The notes: generated by a model not told the origin, from the letters alone. Positions 18,773 to 27,589 are shown, counted from the first letter of the stretch. The stretch: 64,000 bases of DNA from Alcanivorax sp. 1008 (GCF_020667895.1 NZ_JAFMPS010000006.1:1-64000), one strand, 5' to 3'. Numbers and translations are program-made.

Positions 18773-18812
18773 TGGCAGGGGCCATCGGCGCAGGGGCTGG
18801 TAATCTGGCTCC

Positions 18813-19457
18813 TTACTCTCCCTGTTCCGCAATCCAGCGCAGAAACTCGCGGCGTTCTTCTGCTGTCGCATTACGCCAGCTTGCCTTGAGTAAATCGCTA
18901 TGGCTCAGCCCTTCTGCGGCGGGTGCCACCGAGTTATACAGCGGTGCAGGCTGTGCCGTTGGCACGCTTAGAAACCCCTGACTGAGCATCATGCCGCTGG
19001 CTTCTGTGGGGCGGCGCTGGCCAGTGGACAGATCAACGCTGTAACCGCTGAACTGCTTTGCCATCTGCTTTGCCGCCTCAACATCCGCCGGCACATCGAA
19101 AGCCAGACGGTGGCGCTCGCCTGCCTGACCGGTGACACGAAACAGCACCGGATCTGACTTGACCACGTCATGCTCGTTGTCCGACAGCTCGAACAGGTTT
19201 TTGTAATAGGCAGTGATGCGGTAGTCACCGGGCTGTAATTGCAGGGTGCGATCGCCAAAACCGAATAGTTTGTTGATGCCTTCCAGTCGACGATCATTGA
19301 TGGTGACGATTTCCAGTTCCACTGGCACGTCGATAAGTAGCAGCTGTTGAGGCGGCAGCTCGCTGCCCTCGTAAAGCTTGATCACCGGGCTTTGGGCGCA
19401 GGCGCTGAGCAGGGCGAACAGTGTGATTGCTGTTAGACGCATTGCAGTCAGGTGCAT
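18813..19457 (-). CDS. Putative lipoprotein of unknown function
   Basis: A 214-residue protein with a lipobox (LFALLSAC, Cys about residue 20). The start MHLTAMRLTAITLF has a GAGG site 6 bases upstream; a second ATG lies five codons later. The mature part contains a repeated LQPGDYRITAYYKN-type beta segment and a charged C-terminus (TAEERREFLRWIAEQGE). The PEGA-like wording of the beta segment suggests an envelope-facing sandwich. I do not recognise the family. Confidence 0.6.
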   Translation of the reverse strand: MHLTAMRLTAITLFALLSACAQSPVIKLYEGSELPPQQLLLIDVPVELEIVTINDRRLEGINKLFGFGDRTLQLQPGDYRITAYYKNLFELSDNEHDVVKSDPVLFRVTGQAGERHRLAFDVPADVEAAKQMAKQFSGYSVDLSTGQRRPTEASGMMLSQGFLSVPTAQPAPLYNSVAPAAEGLSHSDLLKASWRNATAEERREFLRWIAEQGE

Positions 19458-19543
19458 GGCATACCTCGTTTGGCCGGGCAAATCAGGAGCGACAGCTTGG
19501 CCCGCTATGATGACATTTATGTGTCAGTGGCTGTTGGCTTGAT

Positions 19544-19831
19544 TTAGTAGGAGCCAGGGCGCAGACGGCGTATTTGCGTTTCAGACTCCTCCGCCGCTGC
19601 ATCACAGGTCTGTTGACAGTCCTGCATTGTTTCAAATGGCACTGTGCCGTCACAGCCTCCCCAGATAAAGGCCTTGCAGGTGCCGCTTTGCGGGTCAAAC
19701 CAGTAACGCTCAATGGCTGCTCGACAGCGTCCTGATTCGGGCTTTAGCTGGCATTGTTCAGGCAATCTTTCCTCGCTGGTCTGGCAGCCGGCCAGTGCCA
19801 GTAGTGCTGCTGCAAAAAACGCATAGCGCAT
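19544..19831 (-). CDS. Kunitz/BPTI-domain lipoprotein
   Basis: A 95-residue protein. A lipoprotein signal (MRYAFFAAALLALAGC, Cys16) is followed by one Kunitz-type inhibitor domain. Its six cysteines are spaced 9, 16, 8, 12 and 4 residues apart, against 9, 16, 8, 13 and 4 in BPTI. Signature residues FIWGGC and the GRCRA turn are present. The residue after the second cysteine, the P1 position, is Arg, which predicts inhibition of trypsin-like serine proteases. A GAGGG site precedes the ATG. It starts 4 bases after the metallo-beta-lactamase-fold gene and is cotranscribed with it. Kunitz domains are mainly animal proteins, so a bacterial surface copy is unusual. Confidence 0.85.
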   Translation of the reverse strand: MRYAFFAAALLALAGCQTSEERLPEQCQLKPESGRCRAAIERYWFDPQSGTCKAFIWGGCDGTVPFETMQDCQQTCDAAAEESETQIRRLRPGSY

Positions 19832-19835
19832 GGGG

Positions 19836-20477
19836 TCACCCTCGATGATCGCTGACAAATGGATTGCTGCGTCGCTCCTCGCCAAAGGTCGACATTGGAC
19901 CATGGCCGGGGATAAAGGCAACGTCATCACCCAGCGGAAACAGTTTTTCCCGAATAGAGCTGACCAGCTCGGCATGGTTGCCGCGGGGAAAATCGCTGCG
20001 CCCGATGGAGCCGGCAAACAGTACGTCGCCAACCACAGCGAGGCGTGACTGCGGCTCAACAAACACCACATGACCGGGAGTGTGGCCCGGACAATGCAGC
20101 ACATCCAGTTTGGTATTGCCAACGGTGACGGTATCGCCATGTTCCAGCCAGCGGGTCGGAACGAAGGTTTTTGCCGGTGGAAAACCAAACATTTGTGACT
20201 GCTGTGGCAGCATGTCAATCCAGAAGCTGTCTTCCTTTTGCGGGCCTTCGATGGGCAAGCTGAGGCGTTCGGCCAAGTCTGCCACGGCACCGGCATGATC
20301 AATATGCGCATGAGTGACCAGGATTTTCTCTACGGTGCCACCAATCTGCTGCAGGGCATCAACAATGCGCTCAATGTCGCCACCGGGATCGACCACCGCC
20401 AGATTGCCGGTTTGTTCGCATTGCAGTATCGAGCAGTTCTGCTCGAAAGCAGTCACCGGCAGGATTGCGTATTTCAT
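19836..20477 (-). CDS. Metallo-beta-lactamase-fold hydrolase (YcbL / glyoxalase II-like)
   Basis: A 213-residue single-domain enzyme with the binuclear metal motif THAHIDHAG (residues 55-63), further ligands His in HCPGHTPGH and Asp in VVGDVLFAG, and a terminal FIPGHGP. It matches the YcbL type II glyoxalase-like group, which hydrolyses thioesters such as S-lactoylglutathione; the true substrate is not visible. It is the first gene of a two-gene operon with the Kunitz lipoprotein. Confidence 0.88.
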   Translation of the reverse strand: MKYAILPVTAFEQNCSILQCEQTGNLAVVDPGGDIERIVDALQQIGGTVEKILVTHAHIDHAGAVADLAERLSLPIEGPQKEDSFWIDMLPQQSQMFGFPPAKTFVPTRWLEHGDTVTVGNTKLDVLHCPGHTPGHVVFVEPQSRLAVVGDVLFAGSIGRSDFPRGNHAELVSSIREKLFPLGDDVAFIPGHGPMSTFGEERRSNPFVSDHRG

Positions 20478-20512
20478 TCACAGGTCCGCGTCATCAAACG
20501 AGCCGGCAGTAT

Positions 20513-20542
20513 AGCAAAAAGGCCCCTTGCGGGGCCTTTGCT
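20513..20542 (-). terminator. Terminator after the P450 gene
   Basis: The hairpin AAAGGCCCC / GGGGCCTTT around TTGC carries a T-run on the minus strand. It ends P450 transcription 14 bases after its stop and insulates the divergently placed MBL gene start at 20477. Confidence 0.85.
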
Positions 20543-20556
20543 GTATGCAACTGTTG

Positions 20557-21927
20557 TTACAGGCGTTCTATGGTTACTGGCAGGCCGTCTTTTGGCATTG
20601 CCAGGGGCACCAGTTGATAAGGAGCTTCATAGCCCGGCCGCACTGATACCTTGTAAGTGCGCAGGAAGTGGAACAGGAAGATCTTTGACTGCAGTTCGGC
20701 GAAGTTCAGTCCAATGCACTTGTGATGGCCGCCACCGAAAGGCACCCATTGGTAGAAATGTTTCTTTTCTTCGGCGCGCTCAGGAGAGAAGCGCAGCGGA
20801 TCAAAGGTGTAAGGGTTGCTCCAGTACTCCTCCATATAGTGAGTATGCAGCGGGACAATGCTGACCAGAGTATTTTTGGGGATTTTGTAGCCCTTAAACT
20901 CGGTGTCTTCGATGGCGCGGCGTGGAATGGTCGGCAGCGGTGGATACATGCGCAGGGCTTCCTTGAATACCCAGGTGGCGCTGTCCATTTTGTCGAGGTC
21001 TTCGTAATCAAGATGTTCCTTACCCAGTGCATTGAACTCCGCGCGCAAGCGCTCTTGCCATTCCGGGTTTCTTGCCAGTGCGTGGATGATCGAGCTGAGC
21101 GTGCTGGTGGTGGTGTCGTGAGCAGCAAATAGCAGGAAGATCATGTGGTTCATGATGTCTTCATCGCTCAGTGTTAGCTCACCTTCCTCGTCCACTGCCC
21201 GGCATAGCTCAGAGAAAAAGTCAGTGCCATTGCCAGTTCGTTTTTGCGGAATCAGGTCGGTCATAAACTTTTCAAGAAAGCGTCGGCCTTTCATTCCCCG
21301 ATACCAGATGGTGCCTGGGATTTCGACGCGCAGTACGGCCAGAGAGGCATCCACCTCCGCCACGAAGGCTTCGTTGACCTGCTGTGCTTCCGGGCCCATT
21401 TTCAAGCCCAGGAATGTACCCGCGCCGACGTCCAGTAACAGCGATTTGATCGCTTCAAAGAAGCTGAACTCTTTGCCCTGCGGCCAGTTCTGGATGCCAC
21501 TGGCGATATGCGGGTTCATGCTGGTCATGTAGCTGGTCAGGGCCGGCTTCTTGAAGGCCTGCTGCAGCAGGCGGCGATGAAGCTTGTGGTCGGTAAAGTC
21601 GCGCATCATCAGGCCGTTGGTAAACAGCTTTTCCAACATAGGGTTCCAAGCGGCTCGGCTGGAAAACACATGGGCCTGATCGCGCAGGACAAATTCGTTG
21701 GCTTCCGGGCCAAGCACGGTCAGGCCGCGCTGGAAGAAGATGCTGCCCTTGAACACCGGCCCGTATTCGGCGGCGCCCCGGTTCACCAGGCCTTGAAAGT
21801 CGCGCAGGAACTCGAAGGTCTGGCCGAACAGCGGCAGGCCGTACTTACCCGGAATGTGGTCGAGCTTGCGCTGCGGGAAACGGGGCAGGTGAGCGGCCTT
21901 CTGCTGGGCTGATTGCATGGTGTTCAC
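20557..21927 (-). CDS. Cytochrome P450
   Basis: A 456-residue soluble P450. The heme loop FGGGHHKCIGLNFAE has the thiolate ligand Cys404. The oxygen-activating I-helix reads FAAHDTTTSTL near 270, and the K-helix ExxR is KEALR near 327. It resembles the CYP120/CYP26/CYP51-like branch that takes sterols, retinoids or other isoprenoids more than CYP153 alkane hydroxylases; that is a judgement by eye. A GTG start at 21927 is favoured by GAGGA 8 bases upstream; an ATG follows three codons later. No ferredoxin or reductase gene is adjacent. Confidence 0.9.
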   Translation of the reverse strand: MNTMQSAQQKAAHLPRFPQRKLDHIPGKYGLPLFGQTFEFLRDFQGLVNRGAAEYGPVFKGSIFFQRGLTVLGPEANEFVLRDQAHVFSSRAAWNPMLEKLFTNGLMMRDFTDHKLHRRLLQQAFKKPALTSYMTSMNPHIASGIQNWPQGKEFSFFEAIKSLLLDVGAGTFLGLKMGPEAQQVNEAFVAEVDASLAVLRVEIPGTIWYRGMKGRRFLEKFMTDLIPQKRTGNGTDFFSELCRAVDEEGELTLSDEDIMNHMIFLLFAAHDTTTSTLSSIIHALARNPEWQERLRAEFNALGKEHLDYEDLDKMDSATWVFKEALRMYPPLPTIPRRAIEDTEFKGYKIPKNTLVSIVPLHTHYMEEYWSNPYTFDPLRFSPERAEEKKHFYQWVPFGGGHHKCIGLNFAELQSKIFLFHFLRTYKVSVRPGYEAPYQLVPLAMPKDGLPVTIERL

Positions 21928-22059
21928 GGCGTGATCCTCGAGTGAATCTATTGGTATACACCGAATCTACTCCGCCCCATCAAGCAAGGCCATGACCTGT
22001 CAGTAACTGTCAAAGCAGACTGTCAGTCGCGGTCTGGCAGTGAATATGGGCCATAAGGA

Positions 22060-22950
22060 TTACAGAACCTGCTGGGCGCAGAGCTCCGGGATATGGTCCT
22101 CCGGCAGGCTGGTTTCGCAGCGCCATACGCCCGGCAGCCCGGTGGGCACCAGACGGAACCGATAGCCCTCCATGCCGGCGATGGCATTGCTGAATTCGTA
22201 CAGGATGGCGCCATCGCTCTCCAGTCCGAAACGACGGAAGTTGGGGTCGCTGGAGCGGTGCGCCTCGGGCAAGCCAATCTGCTCATTGCTGGTAGCCGGC
22301 ACCCCGTTTTGCTGAAAAAACCGGCTGATTTTTTTGCGCATGCCGCGGTCAGCCCGAACCCGGTCTGCCAGTATCTGGCGCACTTTTCCGGCGCGTTGCA
22401 GGAGCGGGTCCTGATGCTGTTTGAGCGCTTCCCGTACCGGTGTGGGAAGAGTGGGCAACGGACCTGTGGTCAGGGTCTTGGCAACTATCGGGTTGCTACT
22501 GCGGCAGCTCGCCGGGCGCAGCTCCCGGGGCAGGGTGCCGCCCTCACAGCGCCAGCGTATGTCCCCCTGATCCAGCTTCTCCGGGATAAATATCATTGTG
22601 TGGCCACCCAGCTGAGCGGATTGGGCGGCAAATGTGACGGTGAGTAGAGAAGAGTTGCCAATGCGGATCTCTTCAATGATGTCATCGGCTTGCAGCAGGC
22701 TCTCATCCAGGCGCGCATCCAGCGCGCTGTTGGGCCAGAAGCCGGTGCGTTGGATGAATTCTCGCAGCGGCTGCTGAACGGCTTCGCTCCGCTGCAGGGC
22801 ATGGGCCAGCTGGCGATCGCTGTGCCATTGACTGATCCAGTCACGCCCGGCGAACCAGTAAAAGGCTGCCAGCAGGATGCCAATAATGATGATGATTGCC
22901 AGAGTCAGCAGACTGGCGAGGCGAAATCTTTTCAGGCCAATTGTTGCCAT
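22060..22950 (-). CDS. Membrane-anchored protein with pilin-like domains
   Basis: About 296 residues. One N-terminal transmembrane helix (residues 10-35) is followed by a long periplasmic region. Around residues 125-150 it carries IRWRCEGGTLPRELRPASC, which closely resembles the C-terminal W-x-C...G-T-LP...LPASCR signature of type IV pilin (PilA, PF00114) domains. An amphipathic helix with QPLREFIQRTGFWPN precedes it, as pilins have. The final 120 residues contain a second cysteine pair. It lacks a prepilin peptidase site, so it is not a classical pilin. Confidence 0.6.
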   Translation of the reverse strand: MATIGLKRFRLASLLTLAIIIIIGILLAAFYWFAGRDWISQWHSDRQLAHALQRSEAVQQPLREFIQRTGFWPNSALDARLDESLLQADDIIEEIRIGNSSLLTVTFAAQSAQLGGHTMIFIPEKLDQGDIRWRCEGGTLPRELRPASCRSSNPIVAKTLTTGPLPTLPTPVREALKQHQDPLLQRAGKVRQILADRVRADRGMRKKISRFFQQNGVPATSNEQIGLPEAHRSSDPNFRRFGLESDGAILYEFSNAIAGMEGYRFRLVPTGLPGVWRCETSLPEDHIPELCAQQVL

Positions 22951-23015
22951 AGCGGTTGCGTCCATTCAGTCGCGCGGTTTTCAATCGGCCCGACCTTACA
23001 CCATGGGAAAGTTTC

Positions 23016-23918
23016 ATGACACTGACTTCCGGCACTGTCAGCAGCAATGGCATTGAGTTGTTTTATGATGCCCGAGGGCCGGAGACCGGCGAACCGATTG
23101 TCTTCGTTATGGGGCTGTCGGCGCAGATGGTGTTCTGGCCAGAGCCTCTATTAGATCAGCTGGCGGATAGTGGCTATCGGGTAATTCGTTTCGATAACCG
23201 CGATGTCGGTCTGTCCTCCAAGTTGCGTGCCCCGGCCAGTCATGGCCCGGCCGCAGCCGTGGCGCGTTACTTCGTTGGCATGCCGGTACGTGCTGCTTAC
23301 AACCTGTATGACATGGTGGCTGACACCGTCGGCTTGCTGGATGCGTTGGAGATCGAGCGCGCCCATATGGTCGGTGCCTCCATGGGAGGCATGATCAGTC
23401 AGCTGATGAGCGCCACACGACCGGAGCGGGTGAGAAGCCTGACCTCTATTATGTCCAGCCCCAATACCCGCTGGCCCATCGCGCCACCGAAACCAGCGGC
23501 ATTAAAGACTCTGGTTGGCCCAAACGTCAGAATTGAAAACGCCGATCAATTCGTCGCCTTTGGCAAGCAGATGATGCGCACCCTTGGTGGCTCATTGCAG
23601 ACCAGTGACGCGCTGGCGGAACAGATGTTCCGCCAGAGCTGGGAGCGCGGACTGCACCCCCGTGGTGTGCGTCAGCAGTTTATGGCGGTGCTTTCTACCG
23701 GCGCATTCCGTAATCAGCTGAAGAAAATTCGCGTGCCAGCCACTGTTATTCACGGTAGTGAGGACCCGTTGATCCGTCCCGCCAGTGGTCGCGAGTCGGC
23801 AAAGGCGATTCCCGGTGCGCGCTTTGAACTGATTCGTGGCATGGGCCATGACCTGCCCGACCAGGCCCTGCCACAAATCGCTTCCCTTATTGAGGAGACG
23901 GCGCGTCGCGCGAGGTGA
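23016..23918 (+). CDS. Alpha/beta-hydrolase
   Basis: A 300-residue hydrolase. The nucleophile elbow is GASMGGM (Ser near 126), the acid is Asp in HGSEDPL near 247 and the base is His in GMGHDLP near 275. The oxyanion segment VFVMGLSAQM replaces the usual HG. It belongs with the broad esterase/lipase/peroxidase-like group; the substrate is unknown. The start MTLTSGTVSSNGIEL was chosen because the upstream 20 codons of the frame are not conserved in character. It converges with and overlaps the fatty acid hydroxylase gene by 32 bases. Confidence 0.8.
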   Translation: MTLTSGTVSSNGIELFYDARGPETGEPIVFVMGLSAQMVFWPEPLLDQLADSGYRVIRFDNRDVGLSSKLRAPASHGPAAAVARYFVGMPVRAAYNLYDMVADTVGLLDALEIERAHMVGASMGGMISQLMSATRPERVRSLTSIMSSPNTRWPIAPPKPAALKTLVGPNVRIENADQFVAFGKQMMRTLGGSLQTSDALAEQMFRQSWERGLHPRGVRQQFMAVLSTGAFRNQLKKIRVPATVIHGSEDPLIRPASGRESAKAIPGARFELIRGMGHDLPDQALPQIASLIEETARRAR

Positions 23919-24846
23919 CCGTTGCCGGTTCGCTGCGCTGCCACTCCGGCGGCATCCACAGATGCTTCAGGCGTGACAGCAGCGGACCTGACTGGGCCAT
24001 ATCCCGAAACATATCCTGATACTCGTGGGTCCACAGGTGAATCAGGTTGTTTGAGCGTGGCGGCCGGGTAATGCCGTACTCAATCTTGCCCTTGTCTTCC
24101 TCGCGGACAAAAGTGCCGAACATACGATCCCAGATAATCAGCACGCCGCCGTAGTTGGTATCGATGCAATCCGGATTCTTACCGTGATGAACTCGATGAT
24201 GGCTTGGCGTGTTGAAAACGAACTCAACGGCCGGGTGTAGCTTATCCACCAGCGTAGTGTGGACAAAGAACTGATAAACCAGCGACAGGGCATAGGCGAC
24301 GCCGATCCACACCGGGTTCAGGCCGATCAGTGCCAGCGGCACATAGAACAGCCAGTTACCGTTAAAAATATTGGTGGCGTTCTGACGCATGGCGGTGGAA
24401 AAGTTCATCCGCTCGGAGGAGTGATGCACCACATGGCCGGCCCAGAACCAGCGCACCCGGTGGCCGGCGCGATGCATCCAGTAAAAGCAGAACTCCACGC
24501 CGATAAAGGTTGCCAGTGCGGTCAGCCAGGTTAGCTCGATATCGAACAAACGGTGGTGGAAGGCAAAGGCAAACACCGGGAAGGCGATGATGCCGGCGAA
24601 CAGTAATTCGGTTACCTGATAACCGGCGCCGAGCATGAAATTGCGAATGGCCTCGGCCACATTCATGCGGCTGGGGTCGTGGCGGATGCGACGATATTCC
24701 CATACCGCAACGCCGACAAAGAACGGCGTGGCGATAACAAAAATCAGTTGGCGCAGGTCCAGTGCCAGCCACGGGGCAACCCGGTTCCACAGCTCAAGCA
24801 GCCCGCTCTGGGTCAGCATCTCCGTCATCATTTCGATCAAGTTCAT
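23887..24846 (-). CDS. Sterol desaturase / fatty acid hydroxylase family protein
   Basis: A 319-residue integral-membrane di-iron protein (PF04116) with the eight-histidine pattern: HRAGHR near 135, HVVHHS near 147 and HRVHHG near 220. Four or five hydrophobic segments surround these. Family members hydroxylate or desaturate sterols, alkyl chains or carotenoids. The start MNLIEMMTEML follows a CGGAGACACC site. It is divergent from an AraC regulator with 128 bases between, so it is the likely regulated target. Confidence 0.88.
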   Translation of the reverse strand: MNLIEMMTEMLTQSGLLELWNRVAPWLALDLRQLIFVIATPFFVGVAVWEYRRIRHDPSRMNVAEAIRNFMLGAGYQVTELLFAGIIAFPVFAFAFHHRLFDIELTWLTALATFIGVEFCFYWMHRAGHRVRWFWAGHVVHHSSERMNFSTAMRQNATNIFNGNWLFYVPLALIGLNPVWIGVAYALSLVYQFFVHTTLVDKLHPAVEFVFNTPSHHRVHHGKNPDCIDTNYGGVLIIWDRMFGTFVREEDKGKIEYGITRPPRSNNLIHLWTHEYQDMFRDMAQSGPLLSRLKHLWMPPEWQRSEPATVTSRDAPSPQ

Positions 24847-24974
24847 CGGTGTCTCCGACAATAAGCGCCGGGCAGGGCGCGATAACACCTATTCTGACCA
24901 GCACGCCTGTGTCTTTATTGACGAAAAACGCCTATATTTTGACAATAGACGCCACCTGGTGGATGGGGATAGAT

Positions 24975-25982
24975 ATGGCGGCAATGATGCGGGTAACCGG
25001 TGCCTGGACCGGGCTGTTGAGTGACTGGCTCGACCAGCGAGGTTTGCCGGCCATCGAACTGCGTGCCCGGCTGAGCCGCTGGGCGGCGGACGATATCGTG
25101 CCGTTGCCGGTGTGGAGTGACCTGCTATCCGCTGGCATGGCGCTAGCCAGCGATGAGCCAGCGCCGGAGCTGGCCATCGGCGCCATGGTGCAGCCACGCC
25201 ATGTTGGTGTGCTGGGCTATTTGGTGCTGGCCGCTGACACCCTTGGCGAAGCCATGCTCGCTTACCAGCGTTATGAAAAGCTGTTTTACGGGGTAGGTCT
25301 GGCGGAGCTGACGGGCTTGGGTGATCAGATCGAAATGCGCTGGGCAAAGCAGACCGCCGAGCTTGGACAGGACGGCGACGGGGTGGCCATCGCCGCCCTG
25401 ATAACCTTTATGCGCAATCAGGTGCCGGATCCGCCGCCGCCAACCCTGGTCAGCTTTGCCCATCCGCTATCTGATTCTCGTCGCGCTGCCTACGAGCAGT
25501 TCTTCCAATGTCCGGTACAGGATAACGACAGCCATATCCGCGTGCGTTTCCCGCTGGGCTATTTGCAGATCCGTATGCCCCATGCGGACCCAGGGCTTAA
25601 AGCCCTGCTTGATCGTCAGGCTGAAGCGCTGTTGCGAGCCTTGCCCGGCTCCGATGATTTTGATCGTGCGTTGCAGCAGGTGTTGCTGCGCCTGTTAGCG
25701 GATGGTGAGGCGACGCTGGAGCGTGCCGCATCTGTTATGCATCTGGCGCCGCGCACATTACAACGCCGGCTGGCAAAGCATGGCCTTAGCTGGCAGCAGT
25801 GGCTGGATCGAAACCGCGAGCAATTGGCCCGTCAGTATTTGCAGGATCGCGGGCTGGGGTTAAGTGATATTGCCTTGCTGCTCGGCTTTTCCGAGCAGAG
25901 TGCGTTTAACCGCGCCTTCAGGCGATGGGTGGGTGTGTCGCCGGGGAGGTATCGGCGGGATGCGGGGGGCATTCATGCGTAA
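24975..25982 (+). CDS. AraC-family transcriptional regulator
   Basis: About 335 residues. An N-terminal arabinose-binding-like domain (PF12625) carries the pattern MVQPRHVGVLGYLVLAADTLGEA near residue 65. The C-terminal double helix-turn-helix includes MHLAPRTLQRRLAKHG and LSDIALLLGFSEQSAFNRAFRRW. The start chosen has GGGGATAG before ATG 24975; an ATG four codons upstream is an alternative, and the long open frame before that overlaps the divergent gene. It probably controls the fatty acid hydroxylase gene from the shared 128-base region. Confidence 0.88.
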   Translation: MAAMMRVTGAWTGLLSDWLDQRGLPAIELRARLSRWAADDIVPLPVWSDLLSAGMALASDEPAPELAIGAMVQPRHVGVLGYLVLAADTLGEAMLAYQRYEKLFYGVGLAELTGLGDQIEMRWAKQTAELGQDGDGVAIAALITFMRNQVPDPPPPTLVSFAHPLSDSRRAAYEQFFQCPVQDNDSHIRVRFPLGYLQIRMPHADPGLKALLDRQAEALLRALPGSDDFDRALQQVLLRLLADGEATLERAASVMHLAPRTLQRRLAKHGLSWQQWLDRNREQLARQYLQDRGLGLSDIALLLGFSEQSAFNRAFRRWVGVSPGRYRRDAGGIHA

Positions 25983-26011
25983 GCTGCGTCCAATTGATCT
26001 GGCTTGTCAAA

Positions 26012-26863
26012 TTACTCCATGATACAAACATTCGAAACGCAAGAGTCTCTATAATAAAGACCACATAAAGTCGTACTAGTACCTGGGTTGGTTATCAGCC
26101 ACTTTTGATACGCGTATTCACTTTTAAGGGTATCTAACACCTCTTCATCGACTGCCTGAATTGAATAAGCTTTGGCCTGAAAATTACAAAAATCTTCATT
26201 TATATCTATATTAAATGTCCTGCAATCAGCGTAGCTCTGACAAGATTGCACGCTTGCATCTATCAGGTTATGAGCTTCGTTCTTTATTCGGCCCATTTCA
26301 CTCCTAGGGTGAGGTTGTGAAGTCCCCGATGTTAAGTCAATTTTTACACTAACAATTGTATGATCTGTACGGAAGTAATTGGCACACGCCGCCTCAAAAT
26401 ATAAAGTAGCTCTATTCTCCTCAAAAACGATCTCGCCAGTTGTCTCTAGAGGTCGTACCTCCCCGCATGTTTCACAGCTCCAGCCTGGCTCCCTTGCGTT
26501 GAAAAATAAATTTCCATCTGGATCTATTTCTCCAAAAACTGATCCTGAAGTCCCAGTGTTTAGCTCGACAGCGTTTCCTGAAATGCCGAGAATTGCTTTA
26601 CCGCCCCCTCCGCACGAATAGATAGACCGCCAATAACCAGAGTAATATTCATCATAGTGCTTGCTAAGCGGGTTAGGTAAAAAACCAAAACCTAGCAGAA
26701 GCCCAACAGGCTGCAAAATAATAGAAGCGCCACCATTCTGAATCGAATCGTTGCTCTCGCTTCCCCCGCCACAAGAAGCCAGATTTGTTGCTAAAAAAAT
26801 GGTGAAAATAGTTATAAGTGGTTTTTTCAAAATTTTTCCTAGCCTACTTGGTCTTGCCCGCAA
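26012..26863 (-). CDS. AT-rich hypothetical lipoprotein at the edge of array 1
   Basis: A 283-residue protein whose signal (LITIFTIFLATNLASC) gives a lipobox cysteine at about residue 31. The mature part is rich in Gly and Cys (CGGGG, CETCG, CQSYADC, and a C-terminal cluster LCGLYYRDSC). Disulfides and an envelope location are likely. Codon use is visibly AT-richer than the flanking core genes. The first 11 codons overlap DNA resembling a degenerate attC half, so a TTG start near 26830 behind AGGAAAA is possible. I see no attC after its stop, so its status as a cassette is uncertain. Confidence 0.6.
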   Translation of the reverse strand: MRARPSRLGKILKKPLITIFTIFLATNLASCGGGSESNDSIQNGGASIILQPVGLLLGFGFLPNPLSKHYDEYYSGYWRSIYSCGGGGKAILGISGNAVELNTGTSGSVFGEIDPDGNLFFNAREPGWSCETCGEVRPLETTGEIVFEENRATLYFEAACANYFRTDHTIVSVKIDLTSGTSQPHPRSEMGRIKNEAHNLIDASVQSCQSYADCRTFNIDINEDFCNFQAKAYSIQAVDEEVLDTLKSEYAYQKWLITNPGTSTTLCGLYYRDSCVSNVCIME

Positions 26864-26883
26864 AAAGTGACGGCGGAAATTTA
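26849..26883 (-). repeat. attC half left of the IS3 element
   Basis: The bases GCAAAAAGTGACGGCGGAAA match the internal part of the two full 105-base attC sites (GCACAAAAGATGACAGCGGAAA at 30046-30150 and its copy at 59607-59711). The other half of the site lies beyond IS3 (27996-28016) and ends beyond IS110 (29223-29229). The R' half seems to be deleted towards the lipoprotein gene. Confidence 0.6.
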
Positions 26884-26917
26884 TGATCTTCCCCTGATAA
26901 AATGGACACGCTTCTTT

Positions 26918-27589
26918 TCACGCAGCCATTCTCTCGAATTCCATTGGGCTCAGATAGCCCAAGGCCGAGTGCAGCCTGCTTAGGTTGTAAAATTGGTTGA
27001 TGTATCCGGATAGCGCCAGTCGTAGCTCCGTTTCATTTCCAAACTCCTCTCCGTGGATTAGCTCCGCCTTCAGGCTGTGGAAGAATGACTCCATGTGTCC
27101 GTTGTCTGTGCAACGGCCAGGTCGATTCATACTACAACGAATGCCGTGACGCTCAAGCTTATTCTGTAGTATATGTGCGCCACTATCTGGCGACCCTGAT
27201 ACAGGTCAGGTCCGCAACCCACTGCTGATCCACCGCCGTCGGCGAACCGGCATCCACCCTCAGGTTCTGATGGCGGGCAAAGAACTTCTCTAGGCCGAGA
27301 ATCCTCCGGTACAGCGTTGCCGCCCGACCCACCAGGCCTGCATCCCGCATAATACACTCCACACGTTTCTTGCCGACCCGGATACCTTGCCGGGCCAATA
27401 CCTTATGCACCCGCGGGCTGCCGTAGCGCCCATCGCTTTTCTGATGAGCCCGCTCAATGCGCCGGGAAAGCCAGCGATCTTCAAGCGCTCGCGCACTCGC
27501 AGGACGCTTTAGCCACGCATAGTAGCCACTCCGGGAAACCCCGAGCCATGTACACAGGTATATGACGCCTAGTTCTCATCCGTGGACTT
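26918..27589 (-). pseudogene. IS3-family orfB transposase, internal deletion
   Basis: The N-terminal part reads (in the -1 frame relative to orfA) from YLCTWLGVSRSGYYAW through DGRYGSPRVHKVLARQGIRV to WVADLTCIRVA. It then runs straight into a different frame encoding DSGAHILQNKLERHGIR and the C-terminal SFFHSLKAELIH...LHSALGYLSP. About 75-80 residues of the DDE core are absent around 27175-27185, including the catalytic region after DLTYIR. The deletion also shifts frame, so this copy cannot make active transposase. Confidence 0.88.

Noticed and set aside
24762-24974. Longer AraC start overlapping the divergent hydroxylase gene
   Set aside because: The extra 71 codons are low-complexity Ser/Ala/Thr and overlap a coding gene; the GGGGATAG site fits ATG 24975.
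25983-26011. attC after the lipoprotein gene (GCTTGTCAAAT)
   Set aside because: There is no GTTRRRY or paired arm, so the left boundary of array 1 cannot be fixed.
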